Shown: positions 24,905 to 33,418, counted from the first letter of the stretch. The stretch: DNA of 64,000 nt from Comamonas testosteroni (GCF_030505195.1 NZ_CP129672.1:992001-1056000); one strand, 5' to 3'. Numbers and translations: made by a program. Notes: generated by a model not told the origin, from the sequence alone.

Positions 24905-26017
24905 ATGAATAAGAATAAAAATAAAGGTTTTACATTGGTTGAATTATTGATAGGCGTTGGCCTTGTATCCATTGCTTCAGTTTCAACATATAGCATAGCA
25001 ACTTATGCAAATGATATAAGAACAACAAAAAGCGAAGTGAGTGACCTAAGCGAATTCATCAAAGGCATTGAAAACACAACGAACACAACAGTTTTCAACG
25101 ATGAAGCTATACAGACATTCCAACAATACAAAAGCAACCTAGAACTTGCTTCAATCACATCAAAGAACGGTAATTTGCTATTGAACTATAGCAATGTGAA
25201 AGCTCGTATTTGTGTTGATTTCGTAAGCAAGATGATTTCAGCAAATAAGAACATTAGTGCTGTAATCAATGGCAAAGACATATCAAATAATGATTTAAAC
25301 GAGATTTCAAACTCTTGCTTTAGCAATACAAACGAGATTTCAATTGTCGTAAACAAGAGTCAAAGCTACACAATCAACACAATCACAGCAAGCGTAAACA
25401 CTCCACCGCCTCCGCATGTTGATGTTGCTATTCCTGAAATTCCTATCCCTATACCAGTTCCCACAGTTCCAGCTTTCACACCATCTACAGCTATACCAAT
25501 AACTTACAGTATTACGGGTGTAGCTCCTGTTTATCCAGTTGTAGCCCCATCTGGTGGACCCATTGCCATCACACCAGGAACAGCGGGAGGAACACCAGTA
25601 ACACCGCCTCAATGGACACCGCCACTATTCACACCAGCACCACCAGCCACAGCGGCACCACCGGACGATATAGACCAAAACCCTTTACCACCGCCTCCAC
25701 CACCACCAGCACCTACACCACCAGCAACAGGCATATCAATAGTTAAAGGAAATACTTTAAATGTCTGTAAAAGATATAACGGCAACTCGGTCACTGTTGG
25801 CACTTTTAGATGGATGGGGAATAAGCTCTATGGAAATGAACAGCTATACACACCAAACGAATACTATGCAAAGTTTGGAAGTTTTGGAGAGTTTTGGAGC
25901 AGTGGAGCAAGTTCAAAACAAAGCTATGATGAAGCCATAGGATTTATCTTAAAACCTAGCAGTCAATACACATACAAATGCACGGATAACGGAAGCGTAG
26001 ACTATGCAAATTGGTAA
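24905..26017 (+). CDS. Type IV pilin-like protein with Pro-rich linker and C-terminal domain
   Basis: The 370-residue protein begins MNKNKNKGFTLVELLIGVGL, a textbook class III signal/N-methylation site (cleavage after Gly, Phe+1, Glu+5). A helix and a pilin-like globular region with two Cys (RICVDF and NSCFSN, probably a disulfide) follow. Residues about 165-280 are a Pro/Thr/Ala-rich linker, ending in an eight-Pro run. A C-terminal 85-residue domain has another Cys pair (NVCKRY and YKCTDN). The layout resembles tip adhesins/minor pilins such as PilV or PilS of conjugative thin pili. It lies 11 bases after the relaxase in the same operon, yet no pilus assembly genes are on the element. Use of host or helper pili is inferred. 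Confidence 0.8.
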   Translation: MNKNKNKGFTLVELLIGVGLVSIASVSTYSIATYANDIRTTKSEVSDLSEFIKGIENTTNTTVFNDEAIQTFQQYKSNLELASITSKNGNLLLNYSNVKARICVDFVSKMISANKNISAVINGKDISNNDLNEISNSCFSNTNEISIVVNKSQSYTINTITASVNTPPPPHVDVAIPEIPIPIPVPTVPAFTPSTAIPITYSITGVAPVYPVVAPSGGPIAITPGTAGGTPVTPPQWTPPLFTPAPPATAAPPDDIDQNPLPPPPPPPAPTPPATGISIVKGNTLNVCKRYNGNSVTVGTFRWMGNKLYGNEQLYTPNEYYAKFGSFGEFWSSGASSKQSYDEAIGFILKPSSQYTYKCTDNGSVDYANW

Positions 26018-26020
26018 AAG

Positions 26021-26046
26021 AAAAAGCCCCAGAAGGGGCTTTATTT
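26021..26046. terminator. Bidirectional terminator between pilin gene and HTH gene
   Basis: Stem AAGCCCC/GGGGCTT with loop AGAA and A/T tracts on both sides serves the convergent genes. Confidence 0.75.
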
Positions 26047-26047
26047 A

Positions 26048-26431
26048 TTAGAACTTCAATAACTTATCTCTTTTCAATTGCTTGTAATCATCACTATTTT
26101 TAATTCTTTTCATCTTTTCTAAGTCTTGCAACATATCATCTTGAAGAGTTAAGGCTTCAAATTGCTCATCATTTAACTTTAACAAATCTTGTATTGTGTG
26201 ACTTTGAGAGTATCGCAATCTTTTGATTATTTGTTTTTTGGTGCAATCACTCACAAATCCAACAGAAACACCTAATTTTTCGGCGATTTCTTTAATTGTT
26301 ATGCTTATATTTGCAATGTAAAGCTCTTGTGCTTGTCTTCTCTTATTATCGTAACTTCTACCTTTTGCTAATCCGCCAAGTCTCCCATTGCTCGCCATTA
26401 CCAAGCTATATCTACTATTATTTATTTTCAT
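26048..26431 (-). CDS. HTH DNA-binding regulator, 127 aa
   Basis: A helix-turn-helix is visible at TIKEIAEKLGVSVGFVSDCT (about residues 45-64), preceded by a basic Gly/Arg/Lys segment and followed by an acidic helical tail. AGGAGGGG five bases before the ATG at 26431 fixes the start. It is divergent from the 99-aa gene, and the intergenic region carries two perfect inverted operator copies over both -10 boxes. It is most likely the autoregulated repressor of this switch. Family cannot be named more precisely. Confidence 0.75.
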   Translation of the reverse strand: MKINNSRYSLVMASNGRLGGLAKGRSYDNKRRQAQELYIANISITIKEIAEKLGVSVGFVSDCTKKQIIKRLRYSQSHTIQDLLKLNDEQFEALTLQDDMLQDLEKMKRIKNSDDYKQLKRDKLLKF

Positions 26432-26445
26432 TTTCGCCCCTCCTA

Positions 26446-26472
26446 TTGCTATATGATAAATTCAATATAGCA
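26446..26472 (-). promoter_or_regulatory. Operator copy 1 over the HTH gene promoter
   Basis: The 27-bp sequence is an exact inverted copy of 26513-26539 and is itself a dyad, TGCTATAT-N10-ATATAGCA. On the minus strand it contains TATATT, 16 bp after TTGATT, the probable promoter of the HTH gene. Confidence 0.75.
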
Positions 26473-26493
26473 GTTATATTTTATAAATCAATA

Positions 26494-26521
26494 TTGACAA
26501 TAAATTTTAATTTGCTATATT
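26494..26521 (+). promoter_or_regulatory. Promoter of 99-aa gene
   Basis: TTGACA (26494-26499) and TATATT (26516-26521) are 16 bp apart. The -10 box lies inside operator copy 2. Confidence 0.65.
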
Positions 26522-26539
26522 GAATTTATCATATAGCAA
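26513..26539 (+). promoter_or_regulatory. Operator copy 2 over the 99-aa gene promoter
   Basis: Exact reverse complement of 26446-26472, separated from it by 40 bp. Binding here would block the promoter at 26494-26521. Confidence 0.75.
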
Positions 26540-26553
26540 ATAAAGGAGAGAAT

Positions 26554-26853
26554 ATGACTAATAAAAGAACTTCAATTATTGAAATAGACCAATTTAAGGG
26601 AACAAATTTATATAAGCACTATACGCGAGTTCACTTTAATCTTTTGAAAGATGAGGAAATTGTCGCTTATCGTTGGTGTGACATCAGGGGTAAAATTTCA
26701 ACTGAAAAAGCTAGATTTATTCTTGATAGTTTATTTATGACAGAAGATGAGTATTTAAAAGAGCATAAAGCAGAATTAGAAAAACACTTAGCATATGAGA
26801 AAATTGATATTCAAGAAAATTATGAAGATTGGCAAATGCTAAGAAATTGTTAA
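26554..26853 (+). CDS. Hypothetical protein, 99 aa, under operator control
   Basis: A mixed alpha/beta, mildly acidic protein (ending EKIDIQENYEDWQMLRNC) with AAAGGAG upstream and no signal or membrane segment. No family is recognised. Its promoter overlaps a perfect operator shared with the divergent HTH regulator. The arrangement is that of a repressor-controlled effector, for example an anti-repressor or a transfer/excision activator. It ends at a bidirectional terminator. Confidence 0.6.
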   Translation: MTNKRTSIIEIDQFKGTNLYKHYTRVHFNLLKDEEIVAYRWCDIRGKISTEKARFILDSLFMTEDEYLKEHKAELEKHLAYEKIDIQENYEDWQMLRNC

Positions 26854-26860
26854 AGCAATA

Positions 26861-26888
26861 AAAAAAGCCCCAGCGATGGGGCTTTTCT
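26861..26888. terminator. Bidirectional terminator between 99-aa gene and hns-like gene
   Basis: Stem AAAAGCCCC/GGGGCTTTT with six-base loop; A and T tracts flank it on both strands. Confidence 0.78.
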
Positions 26889-26901
26889 ATTTCCAATATC
26901 T

Positions 26902-27273
26902 TTAAATCTTATAGCCGTTTTCATCAAGCCAAGCCTTCAATTCTGGGTTTCCAGCTTCTGGCTTTGTCTTTTGAATTTCTTTAAGAATAGTTTGCAACCA
27001 CAAAGGCAAGCGACCCTTGCCACCGTGCCAAGTCTCGGCCTCATTGTCTTTGTTCTTATACATAGGAACTGTTGTAGCTTTGCCAGATTTCGCAGGCTTT
27101 CCAGCCTCTGCAAGCTTAAATCCAAGTTCACTTGCTGTGATGCCGTATTGAAGAATTTGAGCCTTAATTTCTTCAACAACCCCAGCTTTTTCAGCTTGGA
27201 TGATTGCTTTTGCCTTGTTCTGAAGCTCTTCAATCTGTGCTTGAAGTTCTGCAAGTGTCAATTCTTTAGCCAT
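26902..27273 (-). CDS. H-NS family nucleoid protein
   Basis: The 123-residue protein has an N-terminal coiled-coil dimerisation region (LTLAELQAQIEELQNKAKAI) and the C-terminal H-NS DNA-binding motif (ETWHGGKGRLPLWLQTILKE, equivalent to the W-x-G-x-GR-x-P-x-W core). H-NS proteins silence AT-rich foreign DNA; one on an AT-rich element can keep cargo silent and lower the cost to the host. AGGAG-like sequence precedes the ATG. It is alone between the regulator switch and the HIRAN-GNAT pair. Confidence 0.9.
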   Translation of the reverse strand: MAKELTLAELQAQIEELQNKAKAIIQAEKAGVVEEIKAQILQYGITASELGFKLAEAGKPAKSGKATTVPMYKNKDNEAETWHGGKGRLPLWLQTILKEIQKTKPEAGNPELKAWLDENGYKI

Positions 27274-27399
27274 ATCTTAAACCTCCAAAAAAAGTTATTT
27301 ATAGCTTATCTTAACCTGGTTTTAAAGAAATTTTTATCTTTTTTTAGCATAGGGGCCCCCAGGGCTGGGGGTTATAGGTTTTTATCTAAACCTACAACC
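27274..27399 (-). other. Region between hns-like and acetyltransferase genes
   Basis: It contains the GC-rich inverted repeat GGGGCCCCCAGGGCTGGGGG around 27352-27371, which stands out in this AT-rich element and may terminate the acetyltransferase transcript. No gene is seen. Confidence 0.35.
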
Positions 27400-28041
27400 T
27401 TAATTTTCAGGCAAATCCAAATAAAAATCATCTAATTTTGATATTTCCTCTTCTAGCCAATCAATTTTTAGAACATCGTATCCATAGCTCATATAAATTT
27501 GATCTTTAGCCATTTTGAATTCTATTAGAGACTTCTTAAACCGTTTTCTTATTTGATCAACTTCATCCAGAAATATGCGTCCCTTGTATTTATTTTTTAT
27601 TTCTTTTTTAATCTCAAGCAAGTTCAATTCCAAAACATTCTCTTCTTTATCTTTAAATCCAAAATGTTTTTTACAATACTCTCCAACTTGAGGATCTTCA
27701 AATGTGATTCTTTGAATCTTTCGGCCATTAAGTTTTAGAAAAGGAAGTATTGCTTCATTCATGGCTTTTGATAAATAGCCTTTTCCTCTAAAATTTTTCT
27801 TAACAAATAACTCCAGATCATTTATTTTAGGCATATCATGAACAGCACCAATAATTAAACCATGTTCATTTTTTATGAAATAAAAATCATCTGATTTTCT
27901 GATGTCCGCATATTCATCATCGACTTCAAACCAAACTTTTGCATAAACAACAGAAGATGTTAAATCCGTCTTAAAAATGAAATCACATTTATTCTGTGAA
28001 TTCATGTAGTCAATTAAATTTTCTATCTCATCAAATAACAT
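27400..28041 (-). CDS. GNAT-family acetyltransferase, paired with HIRAN protein
   Basis: The 213-residue protein has a GNAT core at residues about 70-125. The acetyl-CoA loop is in LFVKKNFRGKGYLSKAMNEA (R/Q-x-x-G-x-G/A type), followed by VGEYCKKHFGFKDKE, the usual final helix. A helical extension of about 85 residues follows, unusual for simple GNATs. The start is taken as ATG 28041, with AGAGG upstream, two bases after the HIRAN gene stop. The tight coupling suggests a two-gene functional unit. GNATs paired with a partner on mobile elements can be toxins acting on tRNA, but that is only a possibility here. Confidence 0.72.
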   Translation of the reverse strand: MLFDEIENLIDYMNSQNKCDFIFKTDLTSSVVYAKVWFEVDDEYADIRKSDDFYFIKNEHGLIIGAVHDMPKINDLELFVKKNFRGKGYLSKAMNEAILPFLKLNGRKIQRITFEDPQVGEYCKKHFGFKDKEENVLELNLLEIKKEIKNKYKGRIFLDEVDQIRKRFKKSLIEFKMAKDQIYMSYGYDVLKIDWLEEEISKLDDFYLDLPEN

Positions 28042-28043
28042 CT

Positions 28044-28958
28044 TCAACCTCTTTGTGCTTTCAAATTTGGATTTACTCTTAATAAATTTTCAGCCAGCAA
28101 ATCGAAATCACAATCAATATCTTCATATTTATACCCTGCTTTTTTAAGTGTATCAATGCATTCTCTTAAATTGGCTTTACTGGGTTTTTTTAAGTTGTAT
28201 TCTTTATACTCTCCACTATCAACAAAATCATCATAGATATTGTTTAATAAATCCCACTCTGCCAAATCCACTGGAGAAGAATTGTTTTTGTGATCTTTTA
28301 TAAGATCTACAGCCTCAGAATTTGTTATATTTTTATTAAATTTGATTTTAAAAAATTTTAAATATTCAACATTTTCTTTTGTTGCAGGCTTATCTTCCTC
28401 GTATTGCCTATAAATTGAAATTTCAGATTTTGGACCGAGGATTTGAACATAAACCTCACAATATCCACTTTTTCCAATAAAAATTCTATTTAAGCGTGTA
28501 ATTATTTTTTCAGAAAAATTTGTTATATGAATTTTTTTAGCGGTATCTTTCGGTATAAATCCCAAATCATACTTGTTTTGATTTGATACTCCAATAATTT
28601 TAATAGCGTAAGAATCATGCTCGTTTTCATGGTCCTTCTCTATTTTTGTAGATTGACTACCAGAGTCAAAAAAATTTCTAATATTGGATTTTTTATAGTT
28701 ACTACCTGCAACCATGAAGTTTTCATAGATTTGCATTCCTTTGGGGATTGGTATTTTATAGTCTCTAGCCTCCCAATCATCACCCCTAGAAATTGCGTCG
28801 CAATTTTTAATTGATGATTTTTTTAAATTTTCCTCAAAGGAATTAACACTTCTTCCTTGTTCACTTTCATAAAAATTTCTATTACTTATTCTTATTTTAT
28901 TCTTTCTGTATATGTAATATACAATATATGCAAGAATGATAAGACCAATAAACTCCAT
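28044..28958 (-). CDS. Membrane-anchored HIRAN-domain protein
   Basis: The 304-residue protein has an N-terminal transmembrane helix (FIGLIILAYIVYYIYR, residues 3-18) and a cytoplasmic part. Residues about 78-180 match a HIRAN domain: FMVAGSNYKKSNIRNFF, then KDHENEHDSYAIKIIGV and YDLGFIPKDTAKKI. HIRAN binds DNA 3' ends or damaged DNA in eukaryotic HLTF and occurs in bacterial defence-type genes. A C-terminal helical region (KANLRECIDTLKKAGYKYED) follows. It is the first gene of a two-gene operon with the GNAT protein. A membrane-tethered HIRAN without helicase is unusual. Confidence 0.7.
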   Translation of the reverse strand: MEFIGLIILAYIVYYIYRKNKIRISNRNFYESEQGRSVNSFEENLKKSSIKNCDAISRGDDWEARDYKIPIPKGMQIYENFMVAGSNYKKSNIRNFFDSGSQSTKIEKDHENEHDSYAIKIIGVSNQNKYDLGFIPKDTAKKIHITNFSEKIITRLNRIFIGKSGYCEVYVQILGPKSEISIYRQYEEDKPATKENVEYLKFFKIKFNKNITNSEAVDLIKDHKNNSSPVDLAEWDLLNNIYDDFVDSGEYKEYNLKKPSKANLRECIDTLKKAGYKYEDIDCDFDLLAENLLRVNPNLKAQRG

Positions 28959-29110
28959 AATTACACCTAGATTTTAAAGTTTTAATAAAAAACAGCTCTC
29001 TATACAGAAGGCAATAGAATATTTTTCTACGCCTACCCGAAGAAAGATTTTATACACAACTTTTAACATTCAAGCAATAGGGAAATCATATAACAAGCTA
29101 TAGGAACAAA

Positions 29111-29136
29111 AAAAAAGACCCCGAAGGGTCTTTCTT
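29111..29136 (-). terminator. Terminator of lipoprotein gene
   Basis: Hairpin AAAGACCC/GGGTCTTT with loop CGAA; the minus-strand transcript would end in a run of T. The rest of 28959-29156 shows no gene. Confidence 0.72.
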
Positions 29137-29156
29137 TCTTTAAGAATTTCAGGAGA

Positions 29157-29432
29157 TTACCTCTTATTCTTTTCTTCTTTTTCAAATTCTTCCTTAACGA
29201 AAGAAATCATTTCGTTGTAACTACGGTCAACATCAGTGCCTTCCATTTTCATACCTTGACCAAGTTCATAAGTTTTTACCCACTTAAGGTCTTCAGGCTT
29301 CATTTGCTTAAGAGCTTGCTCTTTTTGCTCTGCCGTGATTTGAGACATCTTAATGTCGCGGACATCTTGACTGCAAGCAACCAGCATAACAGCACCCAAA
29401 ACCAAGCCCAGTACCTTCATAGATTTCATCAT
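29157..29432 (-). CDS. Small lipoprotein, 91 aa
   Basis: A signal peptide with lipobox (VLGAVMLVAC, Cys20) is followed by a short, highly charged helical protein (EKQALKQMKPEDLKW, VKEEFEKEEKNKR). AAGGAGGAG upstream fixes the start. The family is not recognised. Small lipoproteins on conjugative elements often serve entry exclusion or mating; pairing with the small membrane protein 12 bases upstream fits an envelope role. Confidence 0.7.
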   Translation of the reverse strand: MMKSMKVLGLVLGAVMLVACSQDVRDIKMSQITAEQKEQALKQMKPEDLKWVKTYELGQGMKMEGTDVDRSYNEMISFVKEEFEKEEKNKR

Positions 29433-29444
29433 AACTCCTCCTTT

Positions 29445-29681
29445 TCAGTCGTAAAAATGCTCTTTAAAGAAGCTAAAGAACACATATAGGCAATAAAACA
29501 CAAAAATTAAAACGCCAATGTCTTTAGCAATAAATTCAGCAGTGAAAACAGAAGCACCAACAACACAAACAAAGAGCAATACTTTTTTCCAAAAAACAAT
29601 TGCAAAAGCACAAAGCAATACAATCCAAATAATTTGCTTAATGATTTTTTCGTGCTCAATAATAAAATCCATGATGAACAT
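29445..29681 (-). CDS. Small membrane protein, 78 aa
   Basis: Two or three hydrophobic helices (IIWIVLLCAFAIVFW, VLLFVCVVGASVFTA, IGVLIFVFYCLYVFFSFF) make almost the whole protein membrane-embedded. AAAGG precedes the ATG at 29681. It lies 12 bases upstream of the lipoprotein on the same strand, so the two are co-transcribed. No family is recognised; exclusion or lysis-type functions are possible. Confidence 0.6.
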   Translation of the reverse strand: MFIMDFIIEHEKIIKQIIWIVLLCAFAIVFWKKVLLFVCVVGASVFTAEFIAKDIGVLIFVFYCLYVFFSFFKEHFYD

Positions 29682-29730
29682 ATGTTTTGCCTTTGTTTGT
29701 GTCTCGTTATTCGCTGCACTAATCCAGTAG

Positions 29731-29825
29731 GTTCAAAAAATTTTTGAACATCTTTGCAGGCGGTCACAGCAAGTCACACATCTTAACTCGATTGGTAACT
29801 ATATCCCGTGAAATCTTATCCCGTG
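29731..29825 (+). promoter_or_regulatory. Operator-like repeats upstream of XRE gene
   Basis: A perfect dyad GTTCAAAAA-A-TTTTTGAAC (29731-29749) is followed by two direct copies of TATCCCGTG (29802-29810 and 29817-29825), 15 bp apart. They lie between the divergent membrane-protein and XRE genes, where an autoregulator would bind. Confidence 0.5.
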
Positions 29826-29857
29826 GAGCTTTATGCAACACATTGGGACGATGGGGA

Positions 29858-30124
29858 ATGGTTAGAACACAAGACCCAGCAAAGAAAAGCTCTCCTGAAT
29901 TGATAGCATTTGGTCAAGCAGTGAGGCACCACAGGAAGGCTCTTGGCTACTCTCAAGAAGCCTTTGGTGATAGATGTGGGATAGACCGTAGCTACATGGG
30001 AGGAATTGAGCGAGGTGAGCACAACCTAGCTCTTATCAACATCCTCAAAATCATCAAAGCCTTGGAGATGAAGCCATCGGAGTTCTTCAAAGCTTTGGAC
30101 GCTACGGAAGAAGTAGCAGAGTAA
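29858..30124 (+). CDS. XRE-family transcriptional regulator
   Basis: The 88-residue protein is a single Cro/CI-type HTH domain (FGQAVRHHRKALGYSQEAFG, then DRSYMGGIERGEHNLALINI and LEMKPSEFFKAL), very like restriction-modification controller or phage regulators. Start ATG 29858 is chosen because the frame upstream runs through the operator repeats. It is clearly richer in GC than the rest of the element, so it may have been acquired separately. No restriction-modification genes are nearby. It is the last gene before the right end. Confidence 0.82.
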   Translation: MVRTQDPAKKSSPELIAFGQAVRHHRKALGYSQEAFGDRCGIDRSYMGGIERGEHNLALINILKIIKALEMKPSEFFKALDATEEVAE

Positions 30125-30165
30125 TAAATTCAACAATATTAAATATGCTATATGCAAACTCCTGA

Positions 30166-30222
30166 ATTTGTGAAAAAACCACATATTTCACAAAAAATCA
30201 GGCAGATAGGATTTCACAAAAT
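30166..30222 (+). repeat. Right-end TTTCACAAAAT repeats, likely integrase arm sites
   Basis: Copies are at 30166-30175 (inverted), 30186-30196 and 30212-30222; the last overlaps the start codon of the hybrid reductase gene. They mirror the left-end cluster. Confidence 0.6.
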
Positions 30223-30592
30223 GAATGAAAACAACAACTTAACAACAGTTTACGGGATATCCAATTGCGACACCGTCAAGAAAGCACGCAGCTGGCTCAG
30301 TGAGCAAGGTATTACTTACCAGTTCCATGACTTCAAGAAGCAAGGCGTTCCCGTCGAGCGCCTGCCTCAGTGGATGCAGGCCGTGGGCTGGGAAAAGCTG
30401 CTCAACCGCCAGGGTACGACCTGGCGCAAGCTCGATGAGGCGACCAAAGCCGCTGCCGTTGACGCAGCCAGTGCCGCTGCCGTAATGCGGGAGCACGCCA
30501 GCACCATCAAGCGCCCCGTGGTGGAATGGGCCGACGGGAAAATTACCGTCGGTTTCAAGGCTGATGAATGGGATACGGTGCAAAATACATAA
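30221..30592 (+). CDS. ArsC/Spx-family reductase with element-supplied N-terminus
   Basis: The 123-residue YffB-like protein has a thioredoxin-like fold with the single N-terminal Cys in TVYGISNCDTVKKARSWL and the arsenate-reductase-family sequence after it. The start region (MNENNNLTTVYGISN) lies on element DNA and differs in codons from the stranded original at 19155 (MSKITTVYGIPN). From TGCGAC on, the DNA is GC-rich chromosome. Insertion therefore changed the first residues and replaced the promoter and start but kept the coding frame. The biological substrate of YffB proteins is unknown. Confidence 0.88.
   Translation: MNENNNLTTVYGISNCDTVKKARSWLSEQGITYQFHDFKKQGVPVERLPQWMQAVGWEKLLNRQGTTWRKLDEATKAAAVDAASAAAVMREHASTIKRPVVEWADGKITVGFKADEWDTVQNT
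30245..30267 (+). other. attR, right attachment site
   Basis: ACAGTTTACGGGATATCCAATTG is the element's synonymous-like version of the target codons. Chromosomal sequence resumes with CGACACC. Matches with attL are 18 of 23. Confidence 0.65.
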
Positions 30593-30717
30593 GCAACCGC
30601 TCACATTTACACATGGCTTTACCTAGTTTTACGGCGCCGAGAGCTTGAATTTACGCAGATCCCCTAAACTTTTTGGTGATCTGATGCGTTAAAGCTTCAG
30701 AGACAGGAGAGATGTTG

Positions 30718-31461
30718 ATGAAAACTCTGGCAGTTTTGACTTTGACCGCCGTGGCCGCCACTGGGGCCTATGCCCAGGAGCGGGGCCGCGTGCTGTCCTC
30801 GACCCCCATCACCCAGCAGGTCGCCGTACCGCAGCAGGTCTGCAGCGACCAGCCTGTAGCGGTCGCCCCTCGCCCCACCGGTGCGGGTGCCGTGGTCGGA
30901 GCCATTGCCGGTGGCCTGATCGGCAATGCCATCGGCGGTGGCGGCGGCCGTGCAGCGGCCACTGCCGCCGGCGTGGTCGGCGGTGCCATGCTGGGCAATC
31001 AGGCCGAAGCCTCCGGCCCGGTGCAGTACCAGAACATGCGCCAGTGCAGCACGCAGACCTTCTATCAGAACCGTACCGTGGGCTACAACGTGACCTATGA
31101 GTACAACGGTCGCAGCTACACCACACAGACCGCCAACCCGCCCGGCCAATGGATTGCGCTGAATGTGCAACCCGTGGCCAACGACCCGGTCTACAGCAAC
31201 GACGGCTACTACAGCACCCAGACGCCTCCTCAGGGCGCCTACAGCACCAGCTACCCACAGAACTACGACAGCGGCTATTACGCCCCTCAGCCCGTGGCAC
31301 CCACCTACTCGGTAGGCTCGACCTATTCGGCGTCTGACTATGTGGCACCGCTGCTGATAGGCGCCGCCATTGGTGCAGGCGCCTACTACGCCACCCGCCC
31401 CAGCCATTACTACCGTCCGGGCTGGCACGGCGGTCATGGCGGCCACGGCTGGCGCCGCTGA
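30718..31461 (+). CDS. Secreted glycine-zipper (2TM) protein
   Basis: The 247-residue protein has a signal peptide (LAVLTLTAVAATGAYAQ), a glycine-zipper repeat (GAVVGAIAGGLIGNAIGGGG and VVGGAMLGNQ) as in RcnB/SlyB-like 17-kDa outer-membrane proteins, and a Tyr/Gln/Pro-rich low-complexity C-terminal half ending in a Gly/His-rich tail. AGGAG is correctly spaced from the ATG at 30718 rather than 30712. It is probably an envelope protein. It is monocistronic with its own terminator. Confidence 0.8.
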   Translation: MKTLAVLTLTAVAATGAYAQERGRVLSSTPITQQVAVPQQVCSDQPVAVAPRPTGAGAVVGAIAGGLIGNAIGGGGGRAAATAAGVVGGAMLGNQAEASGPVQYQNMRQCSTQTFYQNRTVGYNVTYEYNGRSYTTQTANPPGQWIALNVQPVANDPVYSNDGYYSTQTPPQGAYSTSYPQNYDSGYYAPQPVAPTYSVGSTYSASDYVAPLLIGAAIGAGAYYATRPSHYYRPGWHGGHGGHGWRR

Positions 31462-31488
31462 CCCGAGTCGATCCGGCCTTGCAGGCCG

Positions 31489-31520
31489 CTCAGGAGCCCC
31501 TTTACGGGGCTCTTGTTTTT
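31489..31520 (+). terminator. Terminator of glycine-zipper gene
   Basis: Stem AGGAGCCCC/GGGGCTCTT with loop TTTAC and T-rich tail. Confidence 0.75.
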
Positions 31521-31610
31521 CCTGCCTTTGCCAGGCATTCGCGCAGGTGCAAATCCCGTGGCCTAAAATCAATGCTTTTGATCTTCGACCACGCATAGCG
31601 TACTTCTTCC

Positions 31611-33372
<1,762 letters not shown>

Positions 33373-33388
33373 TTCGGCCCGCCCCACG

Positions 33389-33418
33389 AAAAAGCCGCTG
33401 CATTGCAGCGGCTTTTTT
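33389..33418 (+). terminator. Terminator of argG
   Basis: Near-perfect hairpin AAAAAGCCGCTGC/GCAGCGGCTTTTTT. Confidence 0.85.

Larger units (their letters stand above)
19193..30261. mobile_element. Integrative mobilizable element, about 11 kb
   Basis: An AT-rich island sits in a GC-rich chromosome and splits one gene at its 13th codon. It has an integrase at the left end, mobC plus relaxase in the middle, att-like sequences and clustered TTTCACAAAAT repeats at both ends, and no mating-pair formation genes. These traits define an integrative element mobilised by a helper. The element supplies a replacement promoter-proximal region and N-terminus for the target gene. Exact ends are inferred from the split gene. 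Confidence 0.88.

Noticed and set aside
27400..28958. Classical TacA-TacT toxin-antitoxin pair
   Set aside because: The partner is a membrane HIRAN protein, not a ribbon-helix-helix antitoxin, so the known class does not fit.
29858..30124. Restriction-modification controller gene
   Set aside because: The HTH looks like a C protein, but no methyltransferase or endonuclease gene is nearby.
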